Shown in pieces: positions 54,475 to 63,191 of a stretch of DNA of 64,000 bases. The notes under the pieces are model-generated. The model had not been told where the DNA came from, searched no databases, and was given only the letters and a program-made list of their open reading frames with translations. Within the stretch, counting starts at the first letter, position 1. Every line of letters starts with the position of its first letter. Source of the stretch: Lachnospiraceae bacterium YSD2013 (GTDB lineage: Bacteria > Bacillota > Clostridia > Lachnospirales > Lachnospiraceae). Where the stretch lies: positions 124,001-188,000 of the forward strand of contig FMTX01000009.1 of NCBI GenBank assembly GCA_900100895.1, in the 5' to 3' direction. The translations under genes were made by a program, and so were the position numbers.

Positions 54475-55674
54475 TTAATTCTCACTGCCCGAGCGCTTCA
54501 GCGAGGATCTGCTGAGTACAATCAGCCCAATTCCCATAATGACGGGGAATATAATTGCGGCGCCGATTCCGATTCGCATGTTGTCACCCATCGCACCGGC
54601 TATGGCACCCGCAAGTGTCGGTCCGCCGGAGCATCCAAGGTCGCCCGCCAGCGCAAGCAGCGCAAAAAGAAGCGTTCCTCTTCCCTTAACCAGCGCCGAC
54701 GCACTGCTGAACGTTCCCGGCCAGAATATACCTACCGAAAATCCCGCAAGGCCACAACCAAGCAGCGCAACTACAGGATTCGGAACAAATACGATTACCA
54801 GATACGAAGCGATACAAAGTGCGGTTGAAATGCCCATGAATAGCCTTAAATTAATCTTGTGCCCCTTCGTTCCGTAAATGGTCCTTGAAACAGCCATGCA
54901 CAGCGCAAACAACATCGGTCCGAGAATGTCTCCCATCGTCTTGGAAACTCCCAGTCCCTTCTCCGCAAAAGCAGATGACCACTGGCTCACCGCCTGCTCG
55001 GACGCCCCCGCGCTTAACATCATAAGAAACATAAGCCAGAAGATTCCCTGCGTGGCAAGCGCCTTGATTCCCGTGCTTTCCTCCGCCTCGGCTTCAAGTC
55101 TTGCTATCGGAACTTTAGTAAAAAGAACAAGGTCCGCAGCGGGGATAATGCACCACAAAACCGCGAGTATTCTCCAGTTTCCTATGCCCGCAAAAGCAAA
55201 AAACACCGTCGACAAAAGCACAACCGCCATATGTCCCCAACAATATGCCGAGTGAAGCAGACTCATCTGAGCTTCTTTGTTGTCGGAGGGACATGCTTCC
55301 ACAATCGGGCTTACCAAAACTTCCTGAAGTCCTCCTCCGATAGCATAAATGCATACGCTCAGCAGTATCCCCGGAAACGGCTCCATTACCCGTCCCGGCA
55401 AGACCGTAAGAAGTAAGAGGCCTGTAATAGCCGCGGCATTCGACAATATCATCGATGCTCTGTACCCTATCTTCTCTATGAAAGGCGTCGAAAACATATC
55501 AATTAAGAGCTGAAGGCCGAAATTGAATGTGATAAGAAGCGTTATCTTGCTAAGCGGAATGCCGAACTCTGTCTGCATCTGCACAAACAAAAGCGGTACA
55601 AAGTTATTGACTATAGCCTGCACGACATAGCCAAGGTATGCTGCTTTAATTGTGGTGTTGTATTTATTCTTCAT
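54475..55674 (-). CDS. Major facilitator superfamily transporter
   Basis: 399 residues with about 12 hydrophobic segments in two halves and the FNFGLQLLIDMFSTPFIEKIGYRAS loop between helices 2 and 3. It resembles the fucose/glucose-permease-like or drug-efflux MFS group; the substrate is unknown. Its start overlaps the stop of the C15-like gene by 4 bases. Confidence 0.9.
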   Translation of the reverse strand: MKNKYNTTIKAAYLGYVVQAIVNNFVPLLFVQMQTEFGIPLSKITLLITFNFGLQLLIDMFSTPFIEKIGYRASMILSNAAAITGLLLLTVLPGRVMEPFPGILLSVCIYAIGGGLQEVLVSPIVEACPSDNKEAQMSLLHSAYCWGHMAVVLLSTVFFAFAGIGNWRILAVLWCIIPAADLVLFTKVPIARLEAEAEESTGIKALATQGIFWLMFLMMLSAGASEQAVSQWSSAFAEKGLGVSKTMGDILGPMLFALCMAVSRTIYGTKGHKINLRLFMGISTALCIASYLVIVFVPNPVVALLGCGLAGFSVGIFWPGTFSSASALVKGRGTLLFALLALAGDLGCSGGPTLAGAIAGAMGDNMRIGIGAAIIFPVIMGIGLIVLSRSSLKRSGSEN

Positions 55675-56102
55675 AACAGACCCCCGGATATTCTGCTAAA
55701 GTTCTTAATCGTCGGTATGTGAATCAACACAGCTCTGCCTTGGTACTTTTCAAGCAAGTACCAATAGGCTTCGTTGCATAAATAGTGTGTCGGTGTCTTG
55801 GAAATCGTACTGCTAATGCCGGCGTCCGACAGGCGTTTTGTAATTGCCTCAAGGTCCAGAGTGGTGCTCAGCCGCGCGCTTTCTTTCTCCGCACACTTCT
55901 CGATTCTGAATGAGTCGGTCAGGTTCTTGTCTACGCCGAAAAGATACACAGCGTCATAATCTGCCGGGAGTTCATCGATATCCCGCTTCAGTCCCGCAAA
56001 AGAATTGGTCAGTAAGAAAGGCTGCCCGGACAGCGCGCTCACCAGCATGGCAGAAGTATTATTTTTGCCTTTGAAGCCTATGTATAGTTCCTTCACAGCC
56101 AT
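55671..56102 (-). CDS. Short protein resembling pyroglutamyl-peptidase I (C15)
   Basis: 143 residues versus about 200 in true pyrrolidone-carboxylate peptidases. The C-terminal half has the catalytic-Cys region THYLCNEAYWYLL and the HIP segment (VLIHIPTIKN) of the family; the N-terminal FEPFGG motif is absent and the FRIEKCA stretch stands where the family has the Glu motif. It may be a reduced or repurposed member. Overlaps the MFS gene by 4 bases, so it is translationally coupled to it. Confidence 0.65.
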   Translation of the reverse strand: MAVKELYIGFKGKNNTSAMLVSALSGQPFLLTNSFAGLKRDIDELPADYDAVYLFGVDKNLTDSFRIEKCAEKESARLSTTLDLEAITKRLSDAGISSTISKTPTHYLCNEAYWYLLEKYQGRAVLIHIPTIKNFSRISGGLL

Positions 56103-56124
56103 ACACCCCTCCCAAGTAACCTCG

Positions 56125-56574
56125 TCAAAAGTCCAGTTTAAGCACTATTTCCTCGTCATTCATCTCGCCGGTATCGCGAAATCCCGCCTTTCGATACATC
56201 GCTAAGGCGTTAGTATTGGTTTCTTTGGTCGATAAGCGAATGTTGTTGGCTCCATTATCTTTAAAATACTTGATAATCACCTGCAAAGCCGCCGTTCCAT
56301 AACCTTTTCCCTGCAGCGATTCATCAATCATGAATCTCCACAGCCAGTACCTGTCATCGGGATCTTCATACTCTTCGTCAAAAGCAAACATGGTAAATCC
56401 TACCATTTCATCGTCGCAATATATTGCAAAAGGACGCGCAACGTCGGAGTTTTCCAGCGCAGCATTCCACGATTCTTCATTGGTCGCTATGTACTGAGCC
56501 TGCTCGGCCGCCACTTTCAGTGCAAAGCACTGTTGCTTATTATCTTCTGTAATTTTTCTAAGTTCAATGTTCAT
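56125..56574 (-). CDS. GNAT-family acetyltransferase, diamine-acetyltransferase-like
   Basis: 149 residues. Motif A RFMIDESLQGKGYGTAALQVI binds acetyl-CoA, and the DDRYWLWRFMID stretch and C-terminal NTNALAMYRKAGF resemble BltD/PaiA-type spermidine/spermine acetyltransferases. Substrate is inferred from family resemblance only. Confidence 0.88.
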   Translation of the reverse strand: MNIELRKITEDNKQQCFALKVAAEQAQYIATNEESWNAALENSDVARPFAIYCDDEMVGFTMFAFDEEYEDPDDRYWLWRFMIDESLQGKGYGTAALQVIIKYFKDNGANNIRLSTKETNTNALAMYRKAGFRDTGEMNDEEIVLKLDF

Positions 56575-56586
56575 CTCAATTGCTTT

Positions 56587-57237
56587 CTAAAATTCGAGCT
56601 CATCCAAGTTTCTTATAACCTTAACGCCTTTAATGTCAGTTTCTTTGACCCGTGAAATATAAACAGGTTTAATCCCAAGCTTCAAAGCAGGCTCAACATC
56701 TGATGTGACCGAGTCGCCGATAAATATAGCTTCATCAGCCGATACATCCGCCACCTCCAGCGCTTTCCTGAATATGGTCAGGTCAGGCTTGCAAGCCTTC
56801 GCCATATCTGCCGACACTATTCCCGCAGGCTTAAGCCCCTTTAACCGCATAGACTCTTCGACATAACACAAATCATCATTGGTAAGCACGTATATAGGCA
56901 GCTTGGCTCTTTCAAAGAAAGGCTTCACATCATCGTACAAAGGCGCCTGCACCCAAATCTTGCTCCACACCTCATGCATATATTTAAGATCTCCGGTCAG
57001 CCCGCAGTTTTCCACGCAATACTCAAGGATTCTGTCTGTCCTCACATCGACCGGCTCAAAAGAATCCCCGTAGCTTCCCGCCTCGATTTCTTTGACCTTG
57101 CTCCACACAACCTTCAGAATCTCGCCCGGACTCTTTAAGTCGCTATGCGCCATAAAATATGCTATAAGCTCCCTCGTATACGGCTCGTCTTCTTTAACCA
57201 TCGTGCCCGTGTAATCTATAAAAATTGCCTTAACCAT
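56587..57237 (-). CDS. HAD-superfamily hydrolase
   Basis: 216 residues. The motif I IFIDYTGTMVK (Asp nucleophile region; second acidic residue replaced by Gly-Thr spacing as DYTGT), motif II VLTNDD, Lys in KACKP and motif IV FIGDSVTSDVEPA fit a small-molecule phosphatase of the phosphoglycolate-phosphatase-like group. The usual DxDGT is D-Y-T-G-T, a variant seen in some HADs. It is the first gene of the seven-gene operon ending at 52434 and lies next to the palindrome cluster at 57369. Confidence 0.88.
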   Translation of the reverse strand: MVKAIFIDYTGTMVKEDEPYTRELIAYFMAHSDLKSPGEILKVVWSKVKEIEAGSYGDSFEPVDVRTDRILEYCVENCGLTGDLKYMHEVWSKIWVQAPLYDDVKPFFERAKLPIYVLTNDDLCYVEESMRLKGLKPAGIVSADMAKACKPDLTIFRKALEVADVSADEAIFIGDSVTSDVEPALKLGIKPVYISRVKETDIKGVKVIRNLDELEF

Positions 57238-57368
57238 ATAATTATTCCCCTTTTCTCAAGTTACCATTCATAACTTACGAATAAAATGTATTCAACATTA
57301 AGATTTTACTATTTATGAAGACCAAAATAAAGCCACAACCCTTCTTTTGCCGCGATAAATCGACTCGT

Positions 57369-57597
57369 TTATCCCAATATGAAAAAATTTTCGAATTGGG
57401 ATAACTTTTGAGGCTTTTTTGAGTACTTTTAGGCGCTCTTTATCCCTATATGAAAAAAATGAAAAATTGGGATAAGATTTCGCCGTTTTTTTATCCCAAT
57501 CTGCAGATTTTTTCGTATTGGGATAATTGGTTTACATAACTTGAGCGATTGAGGTTGTTTTTTATCCCAAATTTGCATTTTTTTGCTATTGGGATAA
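57369..57597. repeat. Cluster of four 36-bp palindromes with mirror-symmetric spacing
   Basis: Units at 57369-57404, 57440-57475, 57491-57526 and 57562-57597. Each has 10-bp arms TTATCCCAAT/ATTGGGATAA (few changes) around exactly 16 A/T-rich bases. The gaps are 35, 15 and 35 bases. The centres of units 1-2 read A-G-A-runs forward and those of units 3-4 the same way on the other strand, so the cluster is a palindrome of palindromes. The rest of 57238-57738 holds only a terminator. Confidence 0.92.
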
Positions 57598-57692
57598 TCA
57601 TACGGCAAAAGAAAGGGAATTGTAGGGAAAATCGTCTAAAATTAGCAAAAGAAAGTCCCGAGAACAGGAGCTGTACCTACACAACAGCAAAA

Positions 57693-57716
57693 CAGGAAAG
57701 GCCTGAGCCTTTCCTG
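57693..57716 (-). terminator. Intrinsic terminator after amt-PII
   Basis: CAGGAAAGGC/GCCTTTCCTG, 10-bp stem, 4-base loop, then TTTTGCTG on the minus strand, 22 bases after the stop at 57739. Confidence 0.88.
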
Positions 57717-57738
57717 CTTCGTGTAATAGAGGGACAAT

Positions 57739-59457
57739 TTATTCGACGTCCTGAAGTGCGGCGAAGTCTTCTTCGCCGGTGCGGATTTTTACAACCTTCG
57801 AGACGTTGTAAACAAAGATCTTGCCGTCGCCGATGTGGCCGGTGTAGAGGGCCTTCTTAGCGGCTTCAATAACGGTTTCTACAGGTATCTTGCTGACTAC
57901 TACTTCAACCTTTACCTTAGGAAGCAAGGTTGCGTCGATTTCGACACCTCTGTACATCTCGCCGGCACCCTTCTGGATACCACAACCCATAACCTGGGTG
58001 ACTGTCATACCGGTTACGCCGAGGTCGTTCATTGCTTTCTTCAAAGCATCGTACTTGGAGAGACGGGCAATGATTACAACCTTTGAAATGCCGGTAGCGG
58101 GTTCGATAGGTCTTACGACGCTGACTGCAGCTTCTTTAAGGGCGGGTGATGCTTCGTCGTAGTCGGAAGTGCCGAGACTTGTATTTTCGTTGACAGACAT
58201 TGTCATGGTGTTTGAAGTATCCATGATAGCGAAGCCTGCGTATGCTGAAGGAAGACCGTGTTCTGTAGAGTCAAGACCGACGATTTCTTCTTCCTCCGAT
58301 ACTCTGAGTCCAAAGATTGCTTTGATGATTAAGTAAGCGATTGTAATTGTAACTGCGGTCCAGCATGCAACGGCTGCGAAGCCTACGAGCTGGATACCGA
58401 GGAGCTTAAATCCGCCGCCGTAGAAAAGACCTGTGTAGGTGTCGTTGCCGGGTGCGGAAGTTGTAGCGAAAAGACCTACAGCGATGGTACCCCAGATACC
58501 GTTTAAGCAGTGAACTGCAACTGCACCGACGGGGTCATCGACTCTTAACTTGTAATCAAGGAACCAAACGCCGAATACTACAAGGAGTCCGGCTACAGCG
58601 CCGATTACGATTGCGCCAAAAGCATCTGTTACGTCACAGGGAGCTGTAATAGCTACAAGACCTGCAAGTGAAGCGTTCAAACACATAGATACATCGGGCT
58701 TGCCATATTTGATCCATGTGAAAATCATACATACTACAGTAGCGATTGCGGGAGCAATTGTGGTGGTTACGAAGATGGAACCAAGCTGTTCGACTGATGT
58801 TGCTGCCGCACCGTTGAATCCGTACCAGCCGAGCCAAAGAATGAATACACCGAGGCAGCCGATAGGAAGGTTGTGGCCGGGGAAAGCGTTAACTTTAACG
58901 ATCTTGCCGTTCTTGTCACGCTCGAACTTACCGATACGGGGACCAAGGATTGCCGCACCGATTAAAGCTGCGATACCACCAACCATGTGAATTGCGGTGG
59001 AACCTGCGAAATCGTGGAAACCAAGCTCTGCAAGCCAGCCTCCGCCCCAGATCCAGTGAGCTTCGATGGGGTAGATAACTGCGGAAATAACTGCAGAGTA
59101 TACACAGTAGGAAATGAATCTGGTACGTTCAGCCATAGCACCCGAAACGATGGTGGCTGTGGTAGCACAGAATACTAAGTTAAATACGAAGTTGGACCAG
59201 TCAAAGTTAGCGTAGTCCGAGAAAATATCAAATCCGGGCTTACCGATGATACCTACGATATCTTCGCCAAGTAACAAACTGAAACCGATAAGTATGAATA
59301 CTACAGTTCCGATACAAAAGTCCATGAGGTTCTTCATGAGGATGTTACCGGTATTCTTGGCTCTTGTAAAACCTGCCTCAACCATTGCAAATCCGGCCTG
59401 CATCCAGAAGACCAGTGCGGCTCCTATCAGGAACCATACAGAAAATACTTCACTCAT
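57739..59457 (-). CDS. Ammonium channel fused to a PII signal protein
   Basis: 572 residues. The N-terminal about 400 residues are an 11-helix Amt/MEP ammonium channel (DFAGSTAIHMVGGIAAL, GFNGAAATS). Residues about 458-572 are a complete PII domain: T-loop KGAGEMYRGVEID with the modifiable-position Tyr, B-loop TGHIGDGKIFV and C-loop KIRTGEEDF. PII normally plugs AmtB as a separate GlnK trimer, depending on ADP, ATP and 2-oxoglutarate; here the plug is tethered. It follows glnN across a strong terminator with only 25 bases between hairpin and start. Confidence 0.95.
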   Translation of the reverse strand: MSEVFSVWFLIGAALVFWMQAGFAMVEAGFTRAKNTGNILMKNLMDFCIGTVVFILIGFSLLLGEDIVGIIGKPGFDIFSDYANFDWSNFVFNLVFCATTATIVSGAMAERTRFISYCVYSAVISAVIYPIEAHWIWGGGWLAELGFHDFAGSTAIHMVGGIAALIGAAILGPRIGKFERDKNGKIVKVNAFPGHNLPIGCLGVFILWLGWYGFNGAAATSVEQLGSIFVTTTIAPAIATVVCMIFTWIKYGKPDVSMCLNASLAGLVAITAPCDVTDAFGAIVIGAVAGLLVVFGVWFLDYKLRVDDPVGAVAVHCLNGIWGTIAVGLFATTSAPGNDTYTGLFYGGGFKLLGIQLVGFAAVACWTAVTITIAYLIIKAIFGLRVSEEEEIVGLDSTEHGLPSAYAGFAIMDTSNTMTMSVNENTSLGTSDYDEASPALKEAAVSVVRPIEPATGISKVVIIARLSKYDALKKAMNDLGVTGMTVTQVMGCGIQKGAGEMYRGVEIDATLLPKVKVEVVVSKIPVETVIEAAKKALYTGHIGDGKIFVYNVSKVVKIRTGEEDFAALQDVE

Positions 59458-59484
59458 TTTTCATTTCTCCTTTTTTTAATTCAA

Positions 59485-59518
59485 AAAGGCGCGTAACCAA
59501 TTTCGGTCACGCGCCTTT
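59485..59518 (-). terminator. Terminator between glnN and amt-PII
   Basis: AAAGGCGCGT/ACGCGCCTTT with one mismatch (A/C) and ACC/GGT on top, followed by TTTTT on the minus strand. The amt-PII gene starts 28 bases later with no room for a separate promoter, so read-through or antitermination is required. Confidence 0.88.
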
Positions 59519-59539
59519 GCGTTTAATCAAATATTCAAT

Positions 59540-61639
59540 CTATACATAGAACAGCATCTGTTCGTATGTGGGATAAGGTAAGAACTCGTCGGGGATTAGA
59601 AGTTCTGCTTCGTCTGCTACGGCTCTTAACTTCTCCATGTCCGGAATAACCGTTTCATGATAGAAGGTTGCCTGCTTCTGATAATCAGCTATCTTCTCAG
59701 CCTTAACAACGTCCTTCTTAAGTTTCTCGTTAAGGTCGTAAATCTTTTCGTAATGGCTGCTTAAAATCTCTGCCTGCTTCTCTTCTGTCTTGGTGCTTAA
59801 GCTGTCAGAAAGAGTCTTCTTGGAAAGCGCGGAACCGATAACTTCGTCCGTGTACTCAAGAAGTGCGGGAAGGAACTGCTTAACAACCATATCCTGCATT
59901 GTAAGAGCCTCGATGTGGAGGGTCTTGCAGTAATTCTCAAGCATTACCTCGTAGCGGGCTTTAAGCTCGGTCTCGGAATAGATACCGTGTTTCTTAAAGA
60001 GAGCCACGTTCTTTTTATCAATGAGTCTCGGAAGAACTTCGGGAGTGGAGCGGAAATTGTAAAGTCCGCGCTTCTCAGCTTCTTTAACCCATTCGTCGGT
60101 GTAGCCGTTTCCGTTGAAGATAACGCGCTTGTGAGCCTTTATGGCCTTCTTAAGAAGCGCGTGTACCGCTTCGGAAAGCTTAGCCTTCGGAACATCTTTT
60201 AATTCTTCGTAGAACTTGCTTAACTCTTCGGCAACTGCTGTGTTAAGAACTGTGTTGGGACCTGCTACTGAGAAGCTGGAACCAAGAGATCTAAACTCAA
60301 ACTTGTTGCCGGTAAAAGCAAACGGTGAAGTTCTGTTACGGTCTGTGGTATCTTTGGTAAAGTGGGGAAGTACTTTAGCGCCGATATCCATTCTGACCTT
60401 GCCCTTCTTGTCGAATAACTTATCGTTCTCGATAGAATCAAGAACTGCGGTAAGCTCATCTCCAAGGAATATTGAAATGATTGCGGGAGGTGCTTCGTTG
60501 GCTCCGAGTCTGTGGTCGTTGCCTGCACTTGCAACCGAAAGTCTTAACAAATCTGCGTAATCATCAACTGCGCTGATAACTGCAAGTAAGAATACAAGGA
60601 ACTGAATGTTCTCATCAGGTGTCTTGCCGGGATCGAGAAGATTCTCGCCGCCGGTCATGCTGATGGACCAGTTGTTGTGCTTACCTGAGCCGTTTACGCC
60701 TGCGAAAGGCTTCTCGTGAAGGAGGCATACATAACCGTGTTTCTTGGCTACCTTCTTCATGATTTCCATTGTGAGCTGGTTTCTGTCGACTGCTACGTTG
60801 GTAGTGTCGAATACGGGAGCTAACTCATGCTGGCAGGGAGCTACTTCGTTGTGCTTGGTCTTGGCGGGGATACCAAGTTTCCAAAGCTCTTCGTCAAGCT
60901 CGTGCATGTATTCGGAAACTCTGGGCTTCAATGCTCCGAAGTAGTGGTCTTCCATTTCCTGACCCTTGGGAGGCATCGCACCGAGAAGTGTTCTTCCGGT
61001 AAAGATTAAGTCCTTACGTTTCTTGTAATCTTCTTCGTCGATAAGGAAGTACTCCTGCTCGGGACCTACCGTTGTGGTAACGCCTGTAGCATCGTCACGG
61101 CCGAGAAGCTTAAGAACCTTAACGGCCTCTCTGCTGATTGCTTCCATGGAACGAAGAAGGGGTGTTTTCTTATCAAGTGCTTCACCGCTGTAGGAGCAGA
61201 ATGCTGTGGGGATGCAAAGCGTTCCGTCCTTGATGAATGCGGGGGATGTGGGATCCCAGTTTGTATAGCCTCTTGCTTCGAAGGTAGCTCTGATGCCGCC
61301 TGAAGGGAAGCTTGATGCATCGGGTTCTCCCTTAACAAGTTCCTTGCCGGAGAAGTCCATTGTGATGTCTCCGCAAGTGCCGGGGGAAATGAAGCTGTCG
61401 TGCTTCTCGGCGGTATATCCGGTCAAAGGCTGGAACCAATGTGTAAAATGTGTTGCACCGTGTTCGATGGCCCATTCTTTCATGGCAACCGCAACAGCGT
61501 TGGCAACGTCAAGTTCAAGATGTGTGTTATTGTCAATTGTCTTTCTTAATGCCTTGTAAATGTCCTTAGGCAGCTTGTCTCTCATTACCTTGTCGTTAAA
61601 AACAAGCGATCCGTAAATCTCAGGAATTTTTTTGTCCAT
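59540..61639 (-). CDS. glnN: Glutamine synthetase type III
   Basis: 699 residues, the length of the GSIII (GlnN) family, which makes glutamine from glutamate, ammonia and ATP. Start at 61639 follows AAAGGAG. Visible are TVGPEQEYFLID, KHNEVAPCQHELAP (catalytic Glu/His), NGSGKHNNWS and RNRTSPFAFTGNKFEFR. It is preceded by a promoter and a promoter-proximal terminator, and followed by amt-PII. Probably the main GS of this organism, since the GSI-like protein at 41566 is diverged. Confidence 0.97.
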   Translation of the reverse strand: MDKKIPEIYGSLVFNDKVMRDKLPKDIYKALRKTIDNNTHLELDVANAVAVAMKEWAIEHGATHFTHWFQPLTGYTAEKHDSFISPGTCGDITMDFSGKELVKGEPDASSFPSGGIRATFEARGYTNWDPTSPAFIKDGTLCIPTAFCSYSGEALDKKTPLLRSMEAISREAVKVLKLLGRDDATGVTTTVGPEQEYFLIDEEDYKKRKDLIFTGRTLLGAMPPKGQEMEDHYFGALKPRVSEYMHELDEELWKLGIPAKTKHNEVAPCQHELAPVFDTTNVAVDRNQLTMEIMKKVAKKHGYVCLLHEKPFAGVNGSGKHNNWSISMTGGENLLDPGKTPDENIQFLVFLLAVISAVDDYADLLRLSVASAGNDHRLGANEAPPAIISIFLGDELTAVLDSIENDKLFDKKGKVRMDIGAKVLPHFTKDTTDRNRTSPFAFTGNKFEFRSLGSSFSVAGPNTVLNTAVAEELSKFYEELKDVPKAKLSEAVHALLKKAIKAHKRVIFNGNGYTDEWVKEAEKRGLYNFRSTPEVLPRLIDKKNVALFKKHGIYSETELKARYEVMLENYCKTLHIEALTMQDMVVKQFLPALLEYTDEVIGSALSKKTLSDSLSTKTEEKQAEILSSHYEKIYDLNEKLKKDVVKAEKIADYQKQATFYHETVIPDMEKLRAVADEAELLIPDEFLPYPTYEQMLFYV

Positions 61640-61713
61640 TGTCCTCTCCTTTCGAATTTCGCCCCGGGGTCCGCGCCACCTCGGTTCTCTTACCAATTTT
61701 CGGTAAAAGAAAA

Positions 61714-61743
61714 GGCGCCTTAGGAATCACTTCCTAAAGCGCC
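61714..61743 (-). terminator. Promoter-proximal terminator (attenuator) upstream of glnN
   Basis: GGCGC/GCGCC, one C/A mismatch, then TTAGGAA/TTCCTAA around GTGA, followed by TTTTCTTTT on the minus strand. The stem begins about 12 bases after the start predicted from the promoter at 61761-61789. Read as a hexaloop the top is AGTGAT, with A at position 1 and G at position 4 as known for ANTAR target hairpins. It may also end purF transcripts. Confidence 0.85.
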
Positions 61744-61760
61744 GTTGCTTTATGTAGTAC

Positions 61761-61789
61761 ACAATATACTCGTTCGTTTCATTTGTCAA
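61761..61789 (-). promoter_or_regulatory. Sigma-A promoter of glnN
   Basis: TTGACA (61784-61789), 17 bases, TATTGT (61761-61766) on the minus strand, 10 bases after the purF stop. Confidence 0.83.
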
Positions 61790-61798
61790 CAGGTTTTT

Positions 61799-63172
61799 TC
61801 AAAATTTTTCCGTCGGATAATTTCCGTCGAAACAAGCCTTGCAAACAGGGAGATTATCAACCATCCGATCGAACTTCTCGACCTTGGCGTAGCAAAGAGA
61901 GTCTGCGCCGATGCGCTTTCTTATCTCCTCGACACCGTTACCGCCTGCGATAAGCTGAGAGTTGTCGGGCACGTCCGTACCGTAAAAACAAGGGTACAGG
62001 AAAGGCGGTGAGCTGATGCGTACATGGACTTCCTTGGCCCCTTTCTCCTTGAGGAGTTTGATAAGGTTAGCCATGGTGGTACCGCGTACGATGGAGTCGT
62101 CGATGATGACGATACGCTTACCCTTAACCGCGCTCTCGATAACGTTGAGCTTAAGGTGAACAGCGACGGTTCGCTCGTTCTTGTCGGGCTTGATGAAGGT
62201 ACGGCCCATGTAGCTGTTCTTGTGGAACACAAGGCCGAAGGGAATGCCTGAGCGTGAAGAGTAGCCTTCGGCTGCGGCGAGTCCCGAGTCCGGGACGCCC
62301 GTCACGATGTCGGCATCCACGGGATAATCGTCGGCGAGTTCCTCGCCGGCTTTAAAGCGCGCGTCGTACACGCTCTTGCCGTCAATAACCGAATCCAGTC
62401 TCGCAAAATAAATATATTCAAAAATGCAATGAGCGTGCTTACCGCCCACAAGCGTCTTGTCGGAAGCTATACCGTCCTTGGAAATTGTAATAATCTCGCC
62501 GGGCTCCACATCTCTTACAAACTCAGCGTCAACAGCAGACAATGCACAGGACTCCGAAGCGATTACGAAATCTTCGCCGCGCTTGCCGATGCAAAGAGGC
62601 TTAAGACCCAACGGGTCACGCATGGCAACAAGCTTACGGGGGCTCATAATGATAATCGCGAAGCTTCCCTTGAGCTTGCCGGACACGTTCTTGACTGCGT
62701 CCTGGATGGTGGGTGTATGGGCACGTTCTTTGGCTATTAATAGCGCAAGAACTTCGGTGTCTGTGTCGCTTCTGAAGACGGTTCCGTCGTTTAAGAGCTC
62801 TTCTTTGAGTGCGGGGGCATTGGCTATGTTACCGTTGTGAACGGTGGCCAGAGTGCCCTTCGAATAGTTGAATACTACGGGCTGAGCGTTCTCGATGGAG
62901 CTCGCACCTGTAGTCGAGTAACGCACGTGGCCGACACCGATGTTGCCGTGAAGGGTGTTTAACTTATCACCCTTGAAAACCTCGCTTACAAGACCCATGC
63001 CCTTATAGAAGCTGATGTTGCCCTTCTCGCCGGTGGTATCGCAAAGCGCCATGCCCGCCGACTCCTGCCCTCGATGCTGAAGCGCCGTGAGGCCAAAGAA
63101 AATGTCCTTGGCAACATCTCTGTCCTTAGTGTATATTCCGAAAACTCCGCATTTCTCTCTGGGTTTATCCAT
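61799..63172 (-). CDS. purF: Amidophosphoribosyltransferase
   Basis: 457 residues from the ATG at 63172, chosen for the GGAGG 11 bases upstream and because it leaves a short propeptide before the nucleophile Cys (MDKPREKCGVFG); the frame extends to 63199. First committed step of purine synthesis: PRPP plus glutamine to phosphoribosylamine. PRPP motif VIIDDSIVRGTT and the metal/Fe-S type Cys residues near the C-terminus are visible. It follows carB, overlapping its region by about 8 bases if the upstream start is used. Confidence 0.96.
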   Translation of the reverse strand: MDKPREKCGVFGIYTKDRDVAKDIFFGLTALQHRGQESAGMALCDTTGEKGNISFYKGMGLVSEVFKGDKLNTLHGNIGVGHVRYSTTGASSIENAQPVVFNYSKGTLATVHNGNIANAPALKEELLNDGTVFRSDTDTEVLALLIAKERAHTPTIQDAVKNVSGKLKGSFAIIIMSPRKLVAMRDPLGLKPLCIGKRGEDFVIASESCALSAVDAEFVRDVEPGEIITISKDGIASDKTLVGGKHAHCIFEYIYFARLDSVIDGKSVYDARFKAGEELADDYPVDADIVTGVPDSGLAAAEGYSSRSGIPFGLVFHKNSYMGRTFIKPDKNERTVAVHLKLNVIESAVKGKRIVIIDDSIVRGTTMANLIKLLKEKGAKEVHVRISSPPFLYPCFYGTDVPDNSQLIAGGNGVEEIRKRIGADSLCYAKVEKFDRMVDNLPVCKACFDGNYPTEKF

Positions 63173-63191
63173 ACCGAACCCGTCCTCCAAA

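Noticed and set aside
61640-61680. T-box-like GGTGGCGCGG in the glnN leader
   Set aside because: It lacks the T-box core (TGGNACCGCG) and lies after, not before, the terminator hairpin.
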